DNA from: Clostridium sp. MCC353
GTDB lineage: Bacteria; Bacillota; Clostridia; Lachnospirales; Lachnospiraceae
DNA: 64,000 nucleotides
Reading direction: 5' to 3'
Assembly (NCBI RefSeq): GCF_018785315.1
Contig: NZ_WQPN01000005.1
Coordinates: forward strand, 1-64,000
The notes under the pieces are model-generated. The model ran no database searches and was not told the DNA's origin. It saw only the letters and a program-made list of their open reading frames with translations. Within the stretch, counting starts at the first letter, position 1. The number at the start of each line of letters is the position of its first letter. A program made the position numbers and the translations under genes. Below, one piece after another: positions 1 to 7,440 of this stretch.

Positions 1-342
1 TTAGGGAGCAGAGGAGACGATCTGTCTAAAAAGACGGGGCCCCCACTCTTCAAAGTGTCCACACTTATGGGTACATTATACTCTGTTCCTCCCCTCCTCC
101 CGCTTTCCTGCTGGTGTTCTCTAGCTCAAGTAATTAAAAACAATTTAACATCAACCCTTACATTAACCCTCAAGGCATTTTCGAAAATGGCTTCACCCTT
201 TGATGTAAATCCCCTCACCCTTTACATCAAATCTCCATGTCATATTCACTAACCCCCATATAAAATATCAAATACAGTCACGTTTAAACGCCTCCTTACT
301 CCTATCCCCAAATCTTTTTTATCTCTAGCGATGCCCATGCAC
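1..342. other. AT-rich intergenic stretch with an 11-bp inverted repeat
   Basis: I see no convincing gene here; the short open frames have no family resemblance and no good ribosome site. The one clear structure is a perfect 11-bp inverted repeat, TTTGATGTAAA at 199-209 and TTTACATCAAA at 221-231, separated by an 11-nt C-rich spacer. It could be an operator or a weak hairpin. The left end of the window may cut off a gene to the left. Confidence 0.4.
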
Positions 343-677
343 AGCCTGTAAGAAGGGGGAGCTGGGGCGGAGGACAAGGACAGGCGGACTAAGGGGCGGA
401 CCAAAGGCGGCGGGGATCCTGTGGAGACCGTTTAGTGGAACTTAGGTTTTCAGGATGGAAAAAGACGGGCAGAAACTGAATTCCCAGTCAGTTTCTGAGA
501 TGCCCACTGAACGGTAAAGTCATCAGGAGTTTACCGTGAATGGGCATCGGACCGTCTTTTTCCATCCTGAAAGCCTTAGTTCCACTTAACGGCCGGAATC
601 AGATCCCCGCCGCCTTTGGTCCGCCCCTTTGGCCGCCTGTCCTTGTCCTCCGCCCCAGGTTCCCCTTCTTACAGGCG
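343..677. repeat. Family E: large palindromic element with nested hairpins
   Basis: Two arms of about 127 nt (343-469 and 551-677) are inverted copies of each other at roughly 85-90% identity by eye; both contain GGGGCGGAGGACAAGGACAG (right arm in reverse complement). The centre carries two more hairpins: a perfect 10-bp stem (470-479 with 488-497), and an 8-bp stem (499-506 with 541-548) continuing inward as ACGGTAAA/TTTACCGT (511-518 with 530-537). The whole could fold as a long stem with a three-way junction. It begins 13 nt beyond the stop of the GNAT gene at 691, so it would be transcribed as that gene's 3' end. A half copy lies at 54017-54090. Function is unknown; a mobile palindromic element or a structured RNA are both possible. 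Confidence 0.75.
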
Positions 678-690
678 TTACCATTGCCAA

Positions 691-1152
691 TCACCCAAAC
701 AAAGATTTCACACCCACCATAACCTTTTCTCCGTGGATATCCGTCTCACCGTTAAAGCGGAAACCGAACTCCTGATAGAGATGAATGGCTGTCTGATTTT
801 CTTCCACTACGCTGAGATAAATTTTTTCACAGCCGTATTCACTGGTAATCTTATCCAGCAAAATGGGGAGACAGGCTTTTCCGATGCCCCTGCCCTGAAA
901 TCTTTCGTCGATTAAAAGCCTGTCCATCCAGACACGGCTTTCTATGCCCTCTTCTTCCCACTTACAATACATGGCAAATCCTACCAGCAGGCCGTCGGCA
1001 TAGATTCCAACAGGCCTCCAGCATGACCATTGCTCCGCTTCATCCAGGCATTGTTTTACGGTTTCCACAAAGCCTTTTTGGCTCCCGGCTATATGTAAAC
1101 TCAACACGTCTTTTTTGTTTTCTGCCGTTACAGGCTTAAATATAATGTCCAT
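691..1152 (-). CDS. GNAT N-acetyltransferase, BltD (spermine/spermidine acetyltransferase)-like
   Basis: A 153-residue single-domain GNAT enzyme that would transfer acetyl from acetyl-CoA to an amine. The acetyl-CoA loop is visible as RFQGRGIGKA near residue 90, followed by the C-terminal NQTAIHLYQEFGFRFNGE segment typical of the fold. From memory, the layout (PVGIYADGLLVGFAMY, VWMDRLLID, NGEKVMV) closely resembles Bacillus BltD, which acetylates polyamines; the substrate is therefore an inference. The start is well supported by GGAGGAAAAT directly before ATG. The gene stands alone, its 3' end abutting the large palindrome at 343-677, and SepF lies upstream on the same strand after about 115 nt. 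Confidence 0.85.
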   Translation of the reverse strand: MDIIFKPVTAENKKDVLSLHIAGSQKGFVETVKQCLDEAEQWSCWRPVGIYADGLLVGFAMYCKWEEEGIESRVWMDRLLIDERFQGRGIGKACLPILLDKITSEYGCEKIYLSVVEENQTAIHLYQEFGFRFNGETDIHGEKVMVGVKSLFG

Positions 1153-1266
1153 ATTTTCCTCCCAATAAAATTTTCCATGGAATCTACTATAAACTATGGG
1201 GCTGCCCCATGGTCAAGAGAGAGGACCATATTTTATTGTATTGTCATTTTTAAACTTGTCCTTTGT

Positions 1267-1668
1267 TCAGGCAAAACTGCCCGCCAGATCTACGGCCCGG
1301 GGCGCTGCTATGAAAATGTGATCCGATACCCGTTCAATGGTTCCGTCGACACAATATACGGCTCCTGATGTGAAATCAATCACTCTGGGGGCATTTCTGA
1401 TATCCAGTTTTTCCAGGCTTATGATAACAGTTCTGCCTTCCAGCAGATAATCAGATATCTCCTTTGCGTCTTCCATCGATGTGGGGCGGAGCATTACCAC
1501 CTCCATGGGTGTTTCCTCTTTTACGGCCGGGGTGTGAAAGAAAAGAGCGGGCATACTGTATTTCACTTCTTTGGTTTCTTCCTGTTCCTCCTGATCATAG
1601 TCATAATCATCTTCATCTCCATAGTCATTTAAACGAATTGAATCCATCATCTTGTTTAAAATATTCAT
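1267..1668 (-). CDS. sepF: Cell division protein SepF
   Basis: SepF is a membrane-binding protein that bundles FtsZ filaments and helps assemble the division septum in Gram-positive bacteria. This 133-residue copy has the expected plan: an N-terminal amphipathic helix (MNILNKMMDSIRLN), a long acidic linker rich in D/E/Y (residues about 16-35), then the conserved SepF domain with VVMLRPTSMEDAKEISDYLL, NAPRVIDFTSGAVYCVDG and a C-terminal FIAAP segment. GAGGAGGAGATAGGAA precedes the ATG. In many Firmicutes sepF sits among division genes (ylmE/ylmG); here it is isolated between a GNAT gene and a lipoprotein gene, with family D repeat in its upstream region. Confidence 0.93.
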   Translation of the reverse strand: MNILNKMMDSIRLNDYGDEDDYDYDQEEQEETKEVKYSMPALFFHTPAVKEETPMEVVMLRPTSMEDAKEISDYLLEGRTVIISLEKLDIRNAPRVIDFTSGAVYCVDGTIERVSDHIFIAAPRAVDLAGSFA

Positions 1669-1791
1669 TTCCTATCTCCTCCTCAAATCTATTCTATTAA
1701 AGTTTGTCCGAAAACTGCTTTACACAAAATCCTCGCGCATCTTACATAAATGTTTTCAGAACACTTGGAATCCTCTTTCGTTTATATGAAC

Positions 1792-1854
1792 AACCGTTCA
1801 TCCGATGCTTCTTGACCTGTTTTCCGGTTAAGAAGATGAGATGTCCGAACGGCT
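1792..1854. repeat. Family D repeat, copy 1 (hairpin)
   Basis: Nested hairpin: the inner stem CTTCTTGACC (1808-1817) pairs with GGTTAAGAAG (1826-1835), and the outer stem CCGTTC (1794-1799) pairs with GAACGG (1847-1852). The inner sequence CATCCGATGCTTCTTGACC is shared with the longer copy at 16968-17118. It lies upstream of sepF and may be transcribed with it or simply be an intergenic repeat. Confidence 0.65.
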
Positions 1855-1913
1855 GCTTATATATAGTATATTCATCACTATGTCCCGATAATTCTGATTA
1901 TTTCCCGGAAATT

Positions 1914-1962
1914 AAAAAAAGTCTGGGCGGACGGCTGAAAATGTCCGCTTTCGACTTTTTTC
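1914..1962 (-). terminator. Rho-independent terminator after the lipoprotein gene
   Basis: The sequence AAAAAAAGTC...GCGGAC, a loop, then GTCCGC...GACTTTTTT forms a GC-centred stem flanked by an A-run and a T-run, so it could terminate in either direction. It lies 16 nt beyond the stop of the minus-strand lipoprotein gene at 1978, which is its most likely client. Confidence 0.8.
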
Positions 1963-1977
1963 TTAATTCTGGTTTCA

Positions 1978-2628
1978 TCACCCCGGCTGCACTCCGGGTT
2001 CCCCTTCATATTTCACCGACCGGTCATCTGCATTAAAAATGGAGTTGACATACAGTTTGTCATCCACCGACATCACCCACAGCTCTCCATCACCGATCCA
2101 CACTCCCTGATAATTGTAATTCAACTCTTTTTTGCTGTCCTCTTTCAGCTTCTCTATGAAGTCTTCGGTAAAAATATCATCATAATAATCCATAAATTCC
2201 TCTGCATTGTCCACAATCAAATCGCCGTCCGGCACAGTCACCTTTCTTGGATAATAGATCATTTTTGCGGCCTCCGCCTTTTCACCGGCTTCCAGGCGGG
2301 AAACCAAGGTCTGTATAAATGAATCCGCCTCTTTCTTTCCTATCCCGCTTACCGCATACATGGGATCATCTTCCTGTTCTATCTGCGCCGCCCCGTTCCC
2401 TGTAGTTTCGGCAGTTCCTGTCCCAGCTTGATCTGAGGCCTCTGTTCCAGCTTCTGCCCGTCCTTTCGTTTCAACTCCTGCTGCGTCCTGGGTAACGCCT
2501 GAGGTTTCCTCCTGAGCGGCATTTGTCATCTGCCCGGTTTCCTGATCCGCCTTTTTATTTCCACAGCCGGAAATCAGTGCCGCCATGACAGAGACAGCCG
2601 CCAGCAATCCGTAAACTTGTTTTTTCAT
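1978..2628 (-). CDS. Putative lipoprotein of unknown function
   Basis: I do not recognise a characterised family. The 216-residue product starts MKKQVYGLL and carries a type II signal peptide with lipobox ALISGC at about residues 17-22, so it should be anchored to the outer face of the membrane. A low-complexity T/A/E/G-rich linker (about residues 25-85) leads to a C-terminal domain of about 130 residues containing YPRKVTVPDGDLI and YQGVWIGDGELWVMSVDDKLY, reminiscent of DUF5104/NTF2-like lipoproteins, though that match is weak. The frame is open further upstream, but TGGAGGATTAAG before ATG at 2628 fixes the start; the upstream extension is repeat family A, not protein. A terminator follows. 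Confidence 0.75.
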   Translation of the reverse strand: MKKQVYGLLAAVSVMAALISGCGNKKADQETGQMTNAAQEETSGVTQDAAGVETKGRAEAGTEASDQAGTGTAETTGNGAAQIEQEDDPMYAVSGIGKKEADSFIQTLVSRLEAGEKAEAAKMIYYPRKVTVPDGDLIVDNAEEFMDYYDDIFTEDFIEKLKEDSKKELNYNYQGVWIGDGELWVMSVDDKLYVNSIFNADDRSVKYEGEPGVQPG

Positions 2629-2633
2629 CTTAA

Positions 2634-2762
2634 TCCTCCATGCCGGAGCAGTTTTTCGCGGAGATACGCGCTGAGAATGACAGCTTCCCGGCTGCGATTC
2701 AAATTTGTGGCTCCGGCACAAATTTGGATGTGAAAAATAAGCCTTCGGGATTATTTTTCAAC
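2634..2762 (-). repeat. Family A leader repeat, copy 1
   Basis: Read on the minus strand, it begins AATAATCCCGAAGG, has a perfect 9-bp stem AAATTTGTG/CACAAATTT, a second stem GGGAA/TTCTC, the box CAGCGCGT, and ends in CCGGCATGGAGGA, which is the ribosome binding site of the lipoprotein gene. The same order is seen at 7007-7147, 19779-19876, 56878-56980 and, shortened, 62837-62890, always directly upstream of a minus-strand gene. Confidence 0.75.
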
Positions 2763-3155
2763 CTTACTCCTCTCTGTAACTTTGTCTGCCAGCATATCAT
2801 AACTGGTCAAAAAAAGCTTTAAGATTTTCATTCAACTTTTATAATTTTAAATTCATCCGGGCTGATCCAATCGGTTCGTATACCGGGCAATAGGAATGTA
2901 CATAATAGAATTAGTCCAAAAATCCTGCCGGATCTACAACTATTCACCTGTATTAAAAAACCTGTATGAAAGCCCTATGCAGAAGAAAATAATCAGAACG
3001 CCAGTAAATAATCAAAAAAACCGCATTTCGCCTTTATTTTATTAATTTGTATACACGAGACTTGCATTTAATCGGCAAAAAACGCATAAATATTAATGTC
3101 AATAGTTATTCTACGGCCTCAATCACAGTTTTTTAGTTGTTATTCTAACAACCTA
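2763..3155. other. AT-rich intergenic region
   Basis: About 390 nt of AT-rich sequence between the divergent lipoprotein and GNAT genes. I see no gene or stable hairpin in it. It must contain the promoter of the lipoprotein gene, but I could not pick one with confidence. Confidence 0.4.
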
Positions 3156-3184
3156 TTGACTGTAAGTTTTATTTATGGTATTCT
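3156..3184 (+). promoter_or_regulatory. Sigma-A promoter of the GNAT gene
   Basis: TTGACT (3156-3161) and TATTCT (3179-3184) are separated by 17 nt, about 58 nt upstream of the GNAT start codon at 3243. The surroundings are AT-rich, as expected for a promoter. Confidence 0.65.
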
Positions 3185-3242
3185 TAGTGCCAACAAAGGA
3201 AATTAAAACAAAGCAGAATATAAAGAAAGCGAGGAACCACAT

Positions 3243-3659
3243 ATGGCATCTTATATCTTCAGTGAAATCAAGGAATCCGACAAAAGAGCACAGAGACAGC
3301 TGCATACTTTACTTGCACATGCAGGAATCGTTCCTGAACATGCGGCAGATTTTACACTCGGCGTCTTCGATGAAGACTATAACCTGGTTGCAACCGGTTC
3401 AACTTATGAGAACCATTTCCACAGCCTGGCAGTTGATGCCGCTCACCGTGGTAAAGGCCTTCTCAGCCAGGTGCTCTCTTACCTGTATGAATTACAGTTT
3501 AACCTGGGCAACCATGAACTCTATTTAAAGGCCAGCAGGGATTTGATCCCCATGTTCAACAGCTTTGGCTTCCGTGAGATCGCTCCCGCAGGCAAAGATG
3601 AGGTTTACATGGGAAACCTGAAAGCTTTCATGAATCAGGAAACCGCTTTGAGTGCATAA
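3243..3659 (+). CDS. GNAT-fold protein resembling the N-terminal domain of citrate lyase ligase
   Basis: A 138-residue GNAT-fold protein. The segment FDEDYNLVATGS, SLAVDAAHRGKGLLSQVLSYL and FNSFGFREIA matches the N-terminal acetyltransferase-like domain that precedes the nucleotidyltransferase domain in CitC ([citrate lyase] ligase), but here it stands alone with no CitC catalytic domain and no citrate lyase genes nearby. The acetyl-CoA binding loop HRGKGL is present near residue 74, so it may be an active acetyltransferase of unknown substrate. GAGG lies 8 nt before the ATG. It is a single-gene transcript with its own promoter (3156-3184) and terminator (3667-3699). Confidence 0.8.
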   Translation: MASYIFSEIKESDKRAQRQLHTLLAHAGIVPEHAADFTLGVFDEDYNLVATGSTYENHFHSLAVDAAHRGKGLLSQVLSYLYELQFNLGNHELYLKASRDLIPMFNSFGFREIAPAGKDEVYMGNLKAFMNQETALSA

Positions 3660-3666
3660 TAATTAA

Positions 3667-3699
3667 AAGCCGATGCATAATATGCAGCGGCTTTTTTCG
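3667..3699 (+). terminator. Rho-independent terminator of the GNAT gene
   Basis: The stem AAGCCG-TGCATA / TATGCA-CGGCTT is followed by a run of six T, starting 7 nt after the GNAT stop codon. Confidence 0.9.
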
Positions 3700-3734
3700 T
3701 TAAATTGTTTATCTCTCTCTATTCTTCTGCCCCT

Positions 3735-4253
3735 CTACTCTTCTCTGACGTTCTTCAAAATCTTCGAAATAACTCCTTTAACCTCCTCCATCCGTATGCC
3801 AAGGGACGCGGCCAGTTCTTCTTCAAAGGAGCGCTCCGCCATGGACATGGTTTCCGCATCAGAGGATGCCATCTTTTTTCCGGCGCTGACCCGCTCCTGC
3901 TTTCGCTGATACAGCTCTTTTACGATTCTGACCCGGGCGCGGCAGTCGTTGGAATGAAACGCATTCTTATATTCCCGCTCCCTCATCTTTTCATCATGTA
4001 TCCTAAGAGGTTCAATGTCAGGCAGTTCCTTAATCACTTTCACGGCCTCTTCTTTGGACATCACGGGGCGTAGGGATTCATCTGCTTTTCTTACCGGCAC
4101 ATAAATGGTCTCTTTCGCCTCCCTGACGGGGTGCATGATATAGTACACCTCTTCTTTATCCATCATTTTAAGCTTTGAAATCTGATCAATTCTACAGACT
4201 TTTCCGCTCCAGTGAACTACGTAATCCTGTTTCTCATATCCTGTTTCTATCAT
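3735..4253 (-). CDS. CarD-family transcriptional regulator
   Basis: CarD/CdnL-type proteins bind the RNA polymerase beta subunit through an N-terminal Tudor-like domain and stabilise open promoter complexes. This 172-residue product has that domain at about residues 1-65 (GYEKQDYVVHWSGKVCRID, EVYYIMHPV, TIYVPV), followed by a helical half with ELPDIEPL, RVRIVKELYQR and an acidic C-terminus, as in Firmicutes homologues. The gene is monocistronic by appearance, with no clear strong ribosome site (GGTGAAAG before ATG). Its targets cannot be read from the window. Confidence 0.85.
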   Translation of the reverse strand: MIETGYEKQDYVVHWSGKVCRIDQISKLKMMDKEEVYYIMHPVREAKETIYVPVRKADESLRPVMSKEEAVKVIKELPDIEPLRIHDEKMREREYKNAFHSNDCRARVRIVKELYQRKQERVSAGKKMASSDAETMSMAERSFEEELAASLGIRMEEVKGVISKILKNVREE

Positions 4254-4403
4254 CTTTCACCACAACCTTTTCCAAATGCGGACATAATTCCATCACTATC
4301 ATAACACTTTTCCAGACGCCTCATAAGCGTTTTTTTATATTTCGTCAGTTTTGCACAGGAATAAACCATGGTATATTTGATACATTTTACTAAAAATTCT
4401 GCG

Positions 4404-4883
4404 CTAATCCAGATTCAGTTCACAGGCTGCATTCGGTTCCATATTGCCGCCGCTGCCCGCATACAAGTCCGCCAGCACATCATAATCAAATGTCCCGGAA
4501 ACGTCTTTATAGAATTTCTGCTCTTTGCTCAGCCAGAAAATACCGTTTTTATCCACATCAACCGAAACGCTCTCCTCATCATTCACCACAAAATAAACGG
4601 TAAAGGAGGTGGCCTCATCAATGCTCTGATCCGTTTCCTCCAGCGTCATGCTGCGGAAGGCATCCGCCACCTCTTTAATGGATTCCGGATCTTCTTTATA
4701 ATAAGAGTAACACTGATATCCATAATACATGGTGACTGAGGCCGCCCGGTCCGCCGTCTCCATCAAGGCCGTTACCTTTTCATCCCTGCTGCCCTTTTCA
4801 GACGAACAGCCTGACAATATAGCAGCGGATACCAGCAAAATACTGAAAATAACGGCAGCCACGCCTTTGACATTATTTTTCAT
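4404..4883 (-). CDS. Small putative lipoprotein, unknown function
   Basis: I do not recognise a family. The 159-residue product has a signal peptide ending in lipobox ILSGC (about residues 22-26), so it should be a membrane-anchored extracytoplasmic protein. The mature part has mixed beta-strand character (ATSFTVYFVVNDEESVSVDVDKNGIFWL) and ends in NAACELNLD. AGGAAAGGAAG lies about 11 nt before the ATG. The gene has a consensus promoter whose -10 box lies inside an 11-bp inverted repeat (4921-4951), so expression is probably switched by a dedicated repressor; none is encoded next to it. Confidence 0.7.
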   Translation of the reverse strand: MKNNVKGVAAVIFSILLVSAAILSGCSSEKGSRDEKVTALMETADRAASVTMYYGYQCYSYYKEDPESIKEVADAFRSMTLEETDQSIDEATSFTVYFVVNDEESVSVDVDKNGIFWLSKEQKFYKDVSGTFDYDVLADLYAGSGGNMEPNAACELNLD

Positions 4884-4920
4884 ATAGTTCTATGCTTCCT
4901 TTCCTGTTAAATCTATCCAT

Positions 4921-4959
4921 TTATACTGTAATTATATTTGTTACAGTATAATTTGTCAA
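4921..4959 (-). promoter_or_regulatory. Consensus promoter embedded in an 11-bp inverted repeat
   Basis: On the minus strand TTGACA (4954-4959) and TATAAT (4931-4936) are perfect sigma-A hexamers with 17 nt between. A perfect inverted repeat, TTATACTGTAA (4921-4931) and TTACAGTATAA (4941-4951), covers the -10 region and part of the spacer. A repressor bound here would block polymerase. It serves the lipoprotein gene that starts at 4883. Confidence 0.85.
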
Positions 4960-5018
4960 GCTCTTTTACCAATTCTCCGCCATTTTCCGTAACTGTTCCC
5001 AGCCCCTCATCGTCAAAG

Positions 5019-5040
5019 CCGCAGCCCGGTGGGACTGCGG
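5019..5040 (-). terminator. Possible terminator after the HD-Pnk gene
   Basis: On the minus strand CCGCAG, a 10-nt loop, then CTGCGG followed by CTTTG lies just beyond the HD-Pnk stop at 5052. The T-run is short, so this is a weak call. Confidence 0.4.
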
Positions 5041-5051
5041 ACAGTAACTAT

Positions 5052-6203
5052 TTACCGCTGCAGTTCCCAAACCGCACCGTCTGCCAGATATTTTACGCAG
5101 CAGCACTCTGTGGGCTCCACCATATCCATCTTACCGATCATCCGGTCGATCACCGGGACAGGCACGCTCCTTTTCCGTATCTGGTTTCTTTGCAGGAGCT
5201 GCTCATAGGGGGCTTCGATATAGAAAACCGTCACTCTGGCCCCATAGCCCTCACACAGGCTGCAGAGCTTTCTTCTGGTATCTGAGATGATATTGGTGGC
5301 GTTCCAGACAAAAGGCTGTTTTTTCCGCAAATAGACCTTGGCCCGTTCCCTGGCCTCCGCCGCGACCGCCCCGGAGCCGTCCTGAGGGCCGATTCCCCAT
5401 TCCTCCCTGATATCATCCAATGATATGACAGGAACATCCTTCAGATATTCCCTGATAAATGTATCCTTCCCGGCCAGGGGAAGGCCGGACATCAGATAGA
5501 CCGGAAATTCTGTTTCATCAAACAGGCTGCTCTTCTGCCACACCCTGGCCCCCTGATAAAAACGGAGCCGGGTGTATTCATTGGCAAATACCGGCTTTTT
5601 CCCATAACAATCCAGTTCCCGGCAGTACTCCTTAAAATATTCCACCGTTGACAGCTTCTGCCCGGAATCCTCACAAATCCGCCCCAGAACGTCCCCTTTG
5701 CCCAGCAGGTAAAGCAGGGGAAAACGGACGCACTCCCTGGCCCGCAGCAAATTCACATCCACCGGTTCCTTCTCCAGGAACAGGGAGGGGAGCCCATGAA
5801 AGCGGATCAGCCATGCGATTTCCTCCCGTTCCTGAAAGCTGATTTCAAACCTGGATGCATATTCTCTATAACAAAGTTCCCGGAACATTTTCGCTCCGGT
5901 CACCGCATGTTTAGGGGATATGATTCTGCCGAACTCCTCCTTTGTACATCTTATTTTCCCTATATCGTGGAAACACGCGGCCATACTCAGTATCCCTTTT
6001 TCCTCTTCCTCCAGCGCATTCCATTCAGGTAGTTTTTTGATCTCTTCCAAAACCCTTTTCGTATGGTTCCAAACATTTCCTTCCCTATGATAAACAGGGT
6101 CCTGTTGGGTTTTCTCCATCATTTCCGCCAGCTTAAATTTCTCTTCAAATATCTCTATCTCATATTGGTTCTGTGCCAGAACATCCAAAAGCCTCTGTTT
6201 CAT
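5052..6203 (-). CDS. HD-Pnk: HD phosphoesterase fused to 5'-OH polynucleotide kinase
   Basis: A 383-residue two-domain end-healing enzyme. The N-terminal HD domain shows the metal ligands H47, H79-D80 (CFHDIGK), H99, H136 and D171. The C-terminal half is a P-loop kinase with Walker A GLPLAGKDT (residues 240-248), then SLDDIREEWG and PFVWNATNI, as in polynucleotide kinases. This HD-then-kinase order matches the characterised Runella HD-Pnk, where HD removes 2',3'-phosphates and the kinase phosphorylates 5'-OH ends. I chose MKQRLL at 6203 over the earlier frame opening because GGAGGAATAAG precedes it; the ATG lies 1 nt after the RNA ligase stop, so the two are translationally coupled. Together they could heal and seal cleaved RNA. 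No nuclease or immunity gene is adjacent. Confidence 0.88.
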   Translation of the reverse strand: MKQRLLDVLAQNQYEIEIFEEKFKLAEMMEKTQQDPVYHREGNVWNHTKRVLEEIKKLPEWNALEEEEKGILSMAACFHDIGKIRCTKEEFGRIISPKHAVTGAKMFRELCYREYASRFEISFQEREEIAWLIRFHGLPSLFLEKEPVDVNLLRARECVRFPLLYLLGKGDVLGRICEDSGQKLSTVEYFKEYCRELDCYGKKPVFANEYTRLRFYQGARVWQKSSLFDETEFPVYLMSGLPLAGKDTFIREYLKDVPVISLDDIREEWGIGPQDGSGAVAAEARERAKVYLRKKQPFVWNATNIISDTRRKLCSLCEGYGARVTVFYIEAPYEQLLQRNQIRKRSVPVPVIDRMIGKMDMVEPTECCCVKYLADGAVWELQR

Positions 6204-6204
6204 C

Positions 6205-7002
6205 TTATTCCTCCATGGCAAACAAATCTGTCCCCGGTTTTAACCGGTTCGGGATCAACGGACGGTCAATCCAGTGGGTTTCCGAATCCAGTATCGTGCT
6301 GAGAAAAGATTTCCGGACATATTTTAACCGGTCCACAACATAATCCCCTTCTTCCACTTTGATATAAATTCCCTCCATCAAATCCGTAATATCGGTCTGC
6401 TGTTTTACCGTTTCAAAGGATAATCCCTGCTCCAGGCACTGTTTTTCCAAAACTTCCGGAAATCTTTCCGATTTGAAATGGGACTTTCCCAAATAGGATG
6501 TCAGTTCCATTAAATTGTTCAATTTTCCTTCAAACAGTACCAGAACCGAAACGATAAACGGAGATTCTTTCAGCAGTTCTCTCCTCTTCTGCGTGCTTAA
6601 AAAAGCATTTTTTTCCTTATCGAACAGATCAAATTCCATGAAATAATGGGTCAGCTGGTCATAATAAATGGTATGTTTGGCATACAGCCACTCTCCATAC
6701 ATGATATACCGGTTTCCCAACAGATGGTACAGTTCAGAACGGAAACAGCTGGCCCACATCTTAAACAGGTCAAACTGCTTTTCTCCATATCCTCCGTTCA
6801 GGTAATGCCCCCTGCTCTGCAGCAGAAGGCGGCCGTCTTCTCCAAAGCTGATGCCGCAGTTTGCGCCGTCCACTTTTTCTTCCAGCACCACACAACGCCC
6901 TTTGATCTCATCAAATGGCACATTTTTCAAATCTTCATCCCCGGCCTGTATTCTCGACCCTTCAATATGCCGGGTTCTCGGGTATTTTAATATCGTTTCC
7001 AT
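6205..7002 (-). CDS. RNA ligase family protein
   Basis: A 265-residue ATP-dependent nucleotidyltransferase of the RNA ligase (Rnl2-like) type. The adenylation motif KVDGANCG places the nucleophile at K43; a motif III-like MYGEWLYAKH (101-110), motif IV EGIYIK (210-215) and motif V RLKYVRK (225-231) follow in order. The start at 7002 (METILKY) is set by GGAGGAGCAT; the frame runs further upstream only through repeat family A, which supplies this ribosome site. It is the first gene of a two-gene unit with HD-Pnk, so the likely job is sealing ends that HD-Pnk has made ligatable. The target (tRNA, rRNA or other) is unknown. Confidence 0.88.
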   Translation of the reverse strand: METILKYPRTRHIEGSRIQAGDEDLKNVPFDEIKGRCVVLEEKVDGANCGISFGEDGRLLLQSRGHYLNGGYGEKQFDLFKMWASCFRSELYHLLGNRYIMYGEWLYAKHTIYYDQLTHYFMEFDLFDKEKNAFLSTQKRRELLKESPFIVSVLVLFEGKLNNLMELTSYLGKSHFKSERFPEVLEKQCLEQGLSFETVKQQTDITDLMEGIYIKVEEGDYVVDRLKYVRKSFLSTILDSETHWIDRPLIPNRLKPGTDLFAMEE

Positions 7003-7006
7003 ATGC

Positions 7007-7193
7007 TCCTCCATGCCGAAGCGGTATTTTGCGCAAAGATTGCGCTGCGCAGGCACGCGTTGAGAATTTCAGATTCTCAACTGCGATTCTAATTTGAGCC
7101 CGGCACAAATCGGAGTGTGAAAATAAGCCATCGGGATTATTTCTCACACGCTCCTCCATGCCCAAGCGGCTATTTTGCGTAATCCGCTTCGTT
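7007..7193 (-). repeat. Family A leader repeat, copy 2, with an extra tail copy
   Basis: The full element occupies 7007-7147 and ends in CGGCATGGAGGA, the ribosome site of the RNA ligase gene. Its second hairpin here is TTGAGAAT/ATTCTCAA, an 8-bp stem with sequence different from the other copies. Immediately upstream, at 7151-7193, the tail is repeated (GCAAAATAGCCGCTT, GGCATGGAGGA), as if two elements had been joined. Confidence 0.75.
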
Positions 7194-7233
7194 TCTTCAT
7201 GATTGATACGATATGGCACATATGACAGAATAC

Positions 7234-7265
7234 AAAAAGGCTGCAGAAACAAACGTCCCGCAGCC
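7234..7265 (-). terminator. Terminator after the MBL hydrolase gene
   Basis: On the minus strand GGCTGCGGGA and TTTCTGCAGCC form a stem followed by TTTTTG. It lies about 175 nt beyond the MBL stop at 7441, upstream of the RNA ligase leader. Confidence 0.6.
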
Positions 7266-7295
7266 TGTCACACAGTAGAGTCAGTCCCATGGCGG

Positions 7296-7379
7296 ATCGT
7301 ATCAGAATTTTCGGGTAACAAAAATAAACGGGACTTTATGGATTCCCTGTTCCATCTTTGCCTGAAACTCTGATACGAT
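7296..7379. repeat. 19-nt imperfect inverted repeat
   Basis: ATCGTATCAGAATTTTCGG (7296-7314) and its near reverse complement at 7361-7379 match at 16 of 19 positions, leaving a 46-nt loop. It lies between the MBL gene's stop and the terminator-like hairpin. It could be a structured 3' UTR or a decayed small mobile element. Confidence 0.5.
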
Positions 7380-7440
7380 TACATGGTTCTCACCCTTTCC
7401 TCATTGATATTCCCACTATAACACCAAAACCGTTCCAAAG

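Noticed and set aside
6962-7252. 96-codon minus-strand ORF overlapping the RNA ligase start
   Set aside because: It runs through the family A repeat in another frame and has no recognisable domain; not a leader peptide gene by any clear evidence.
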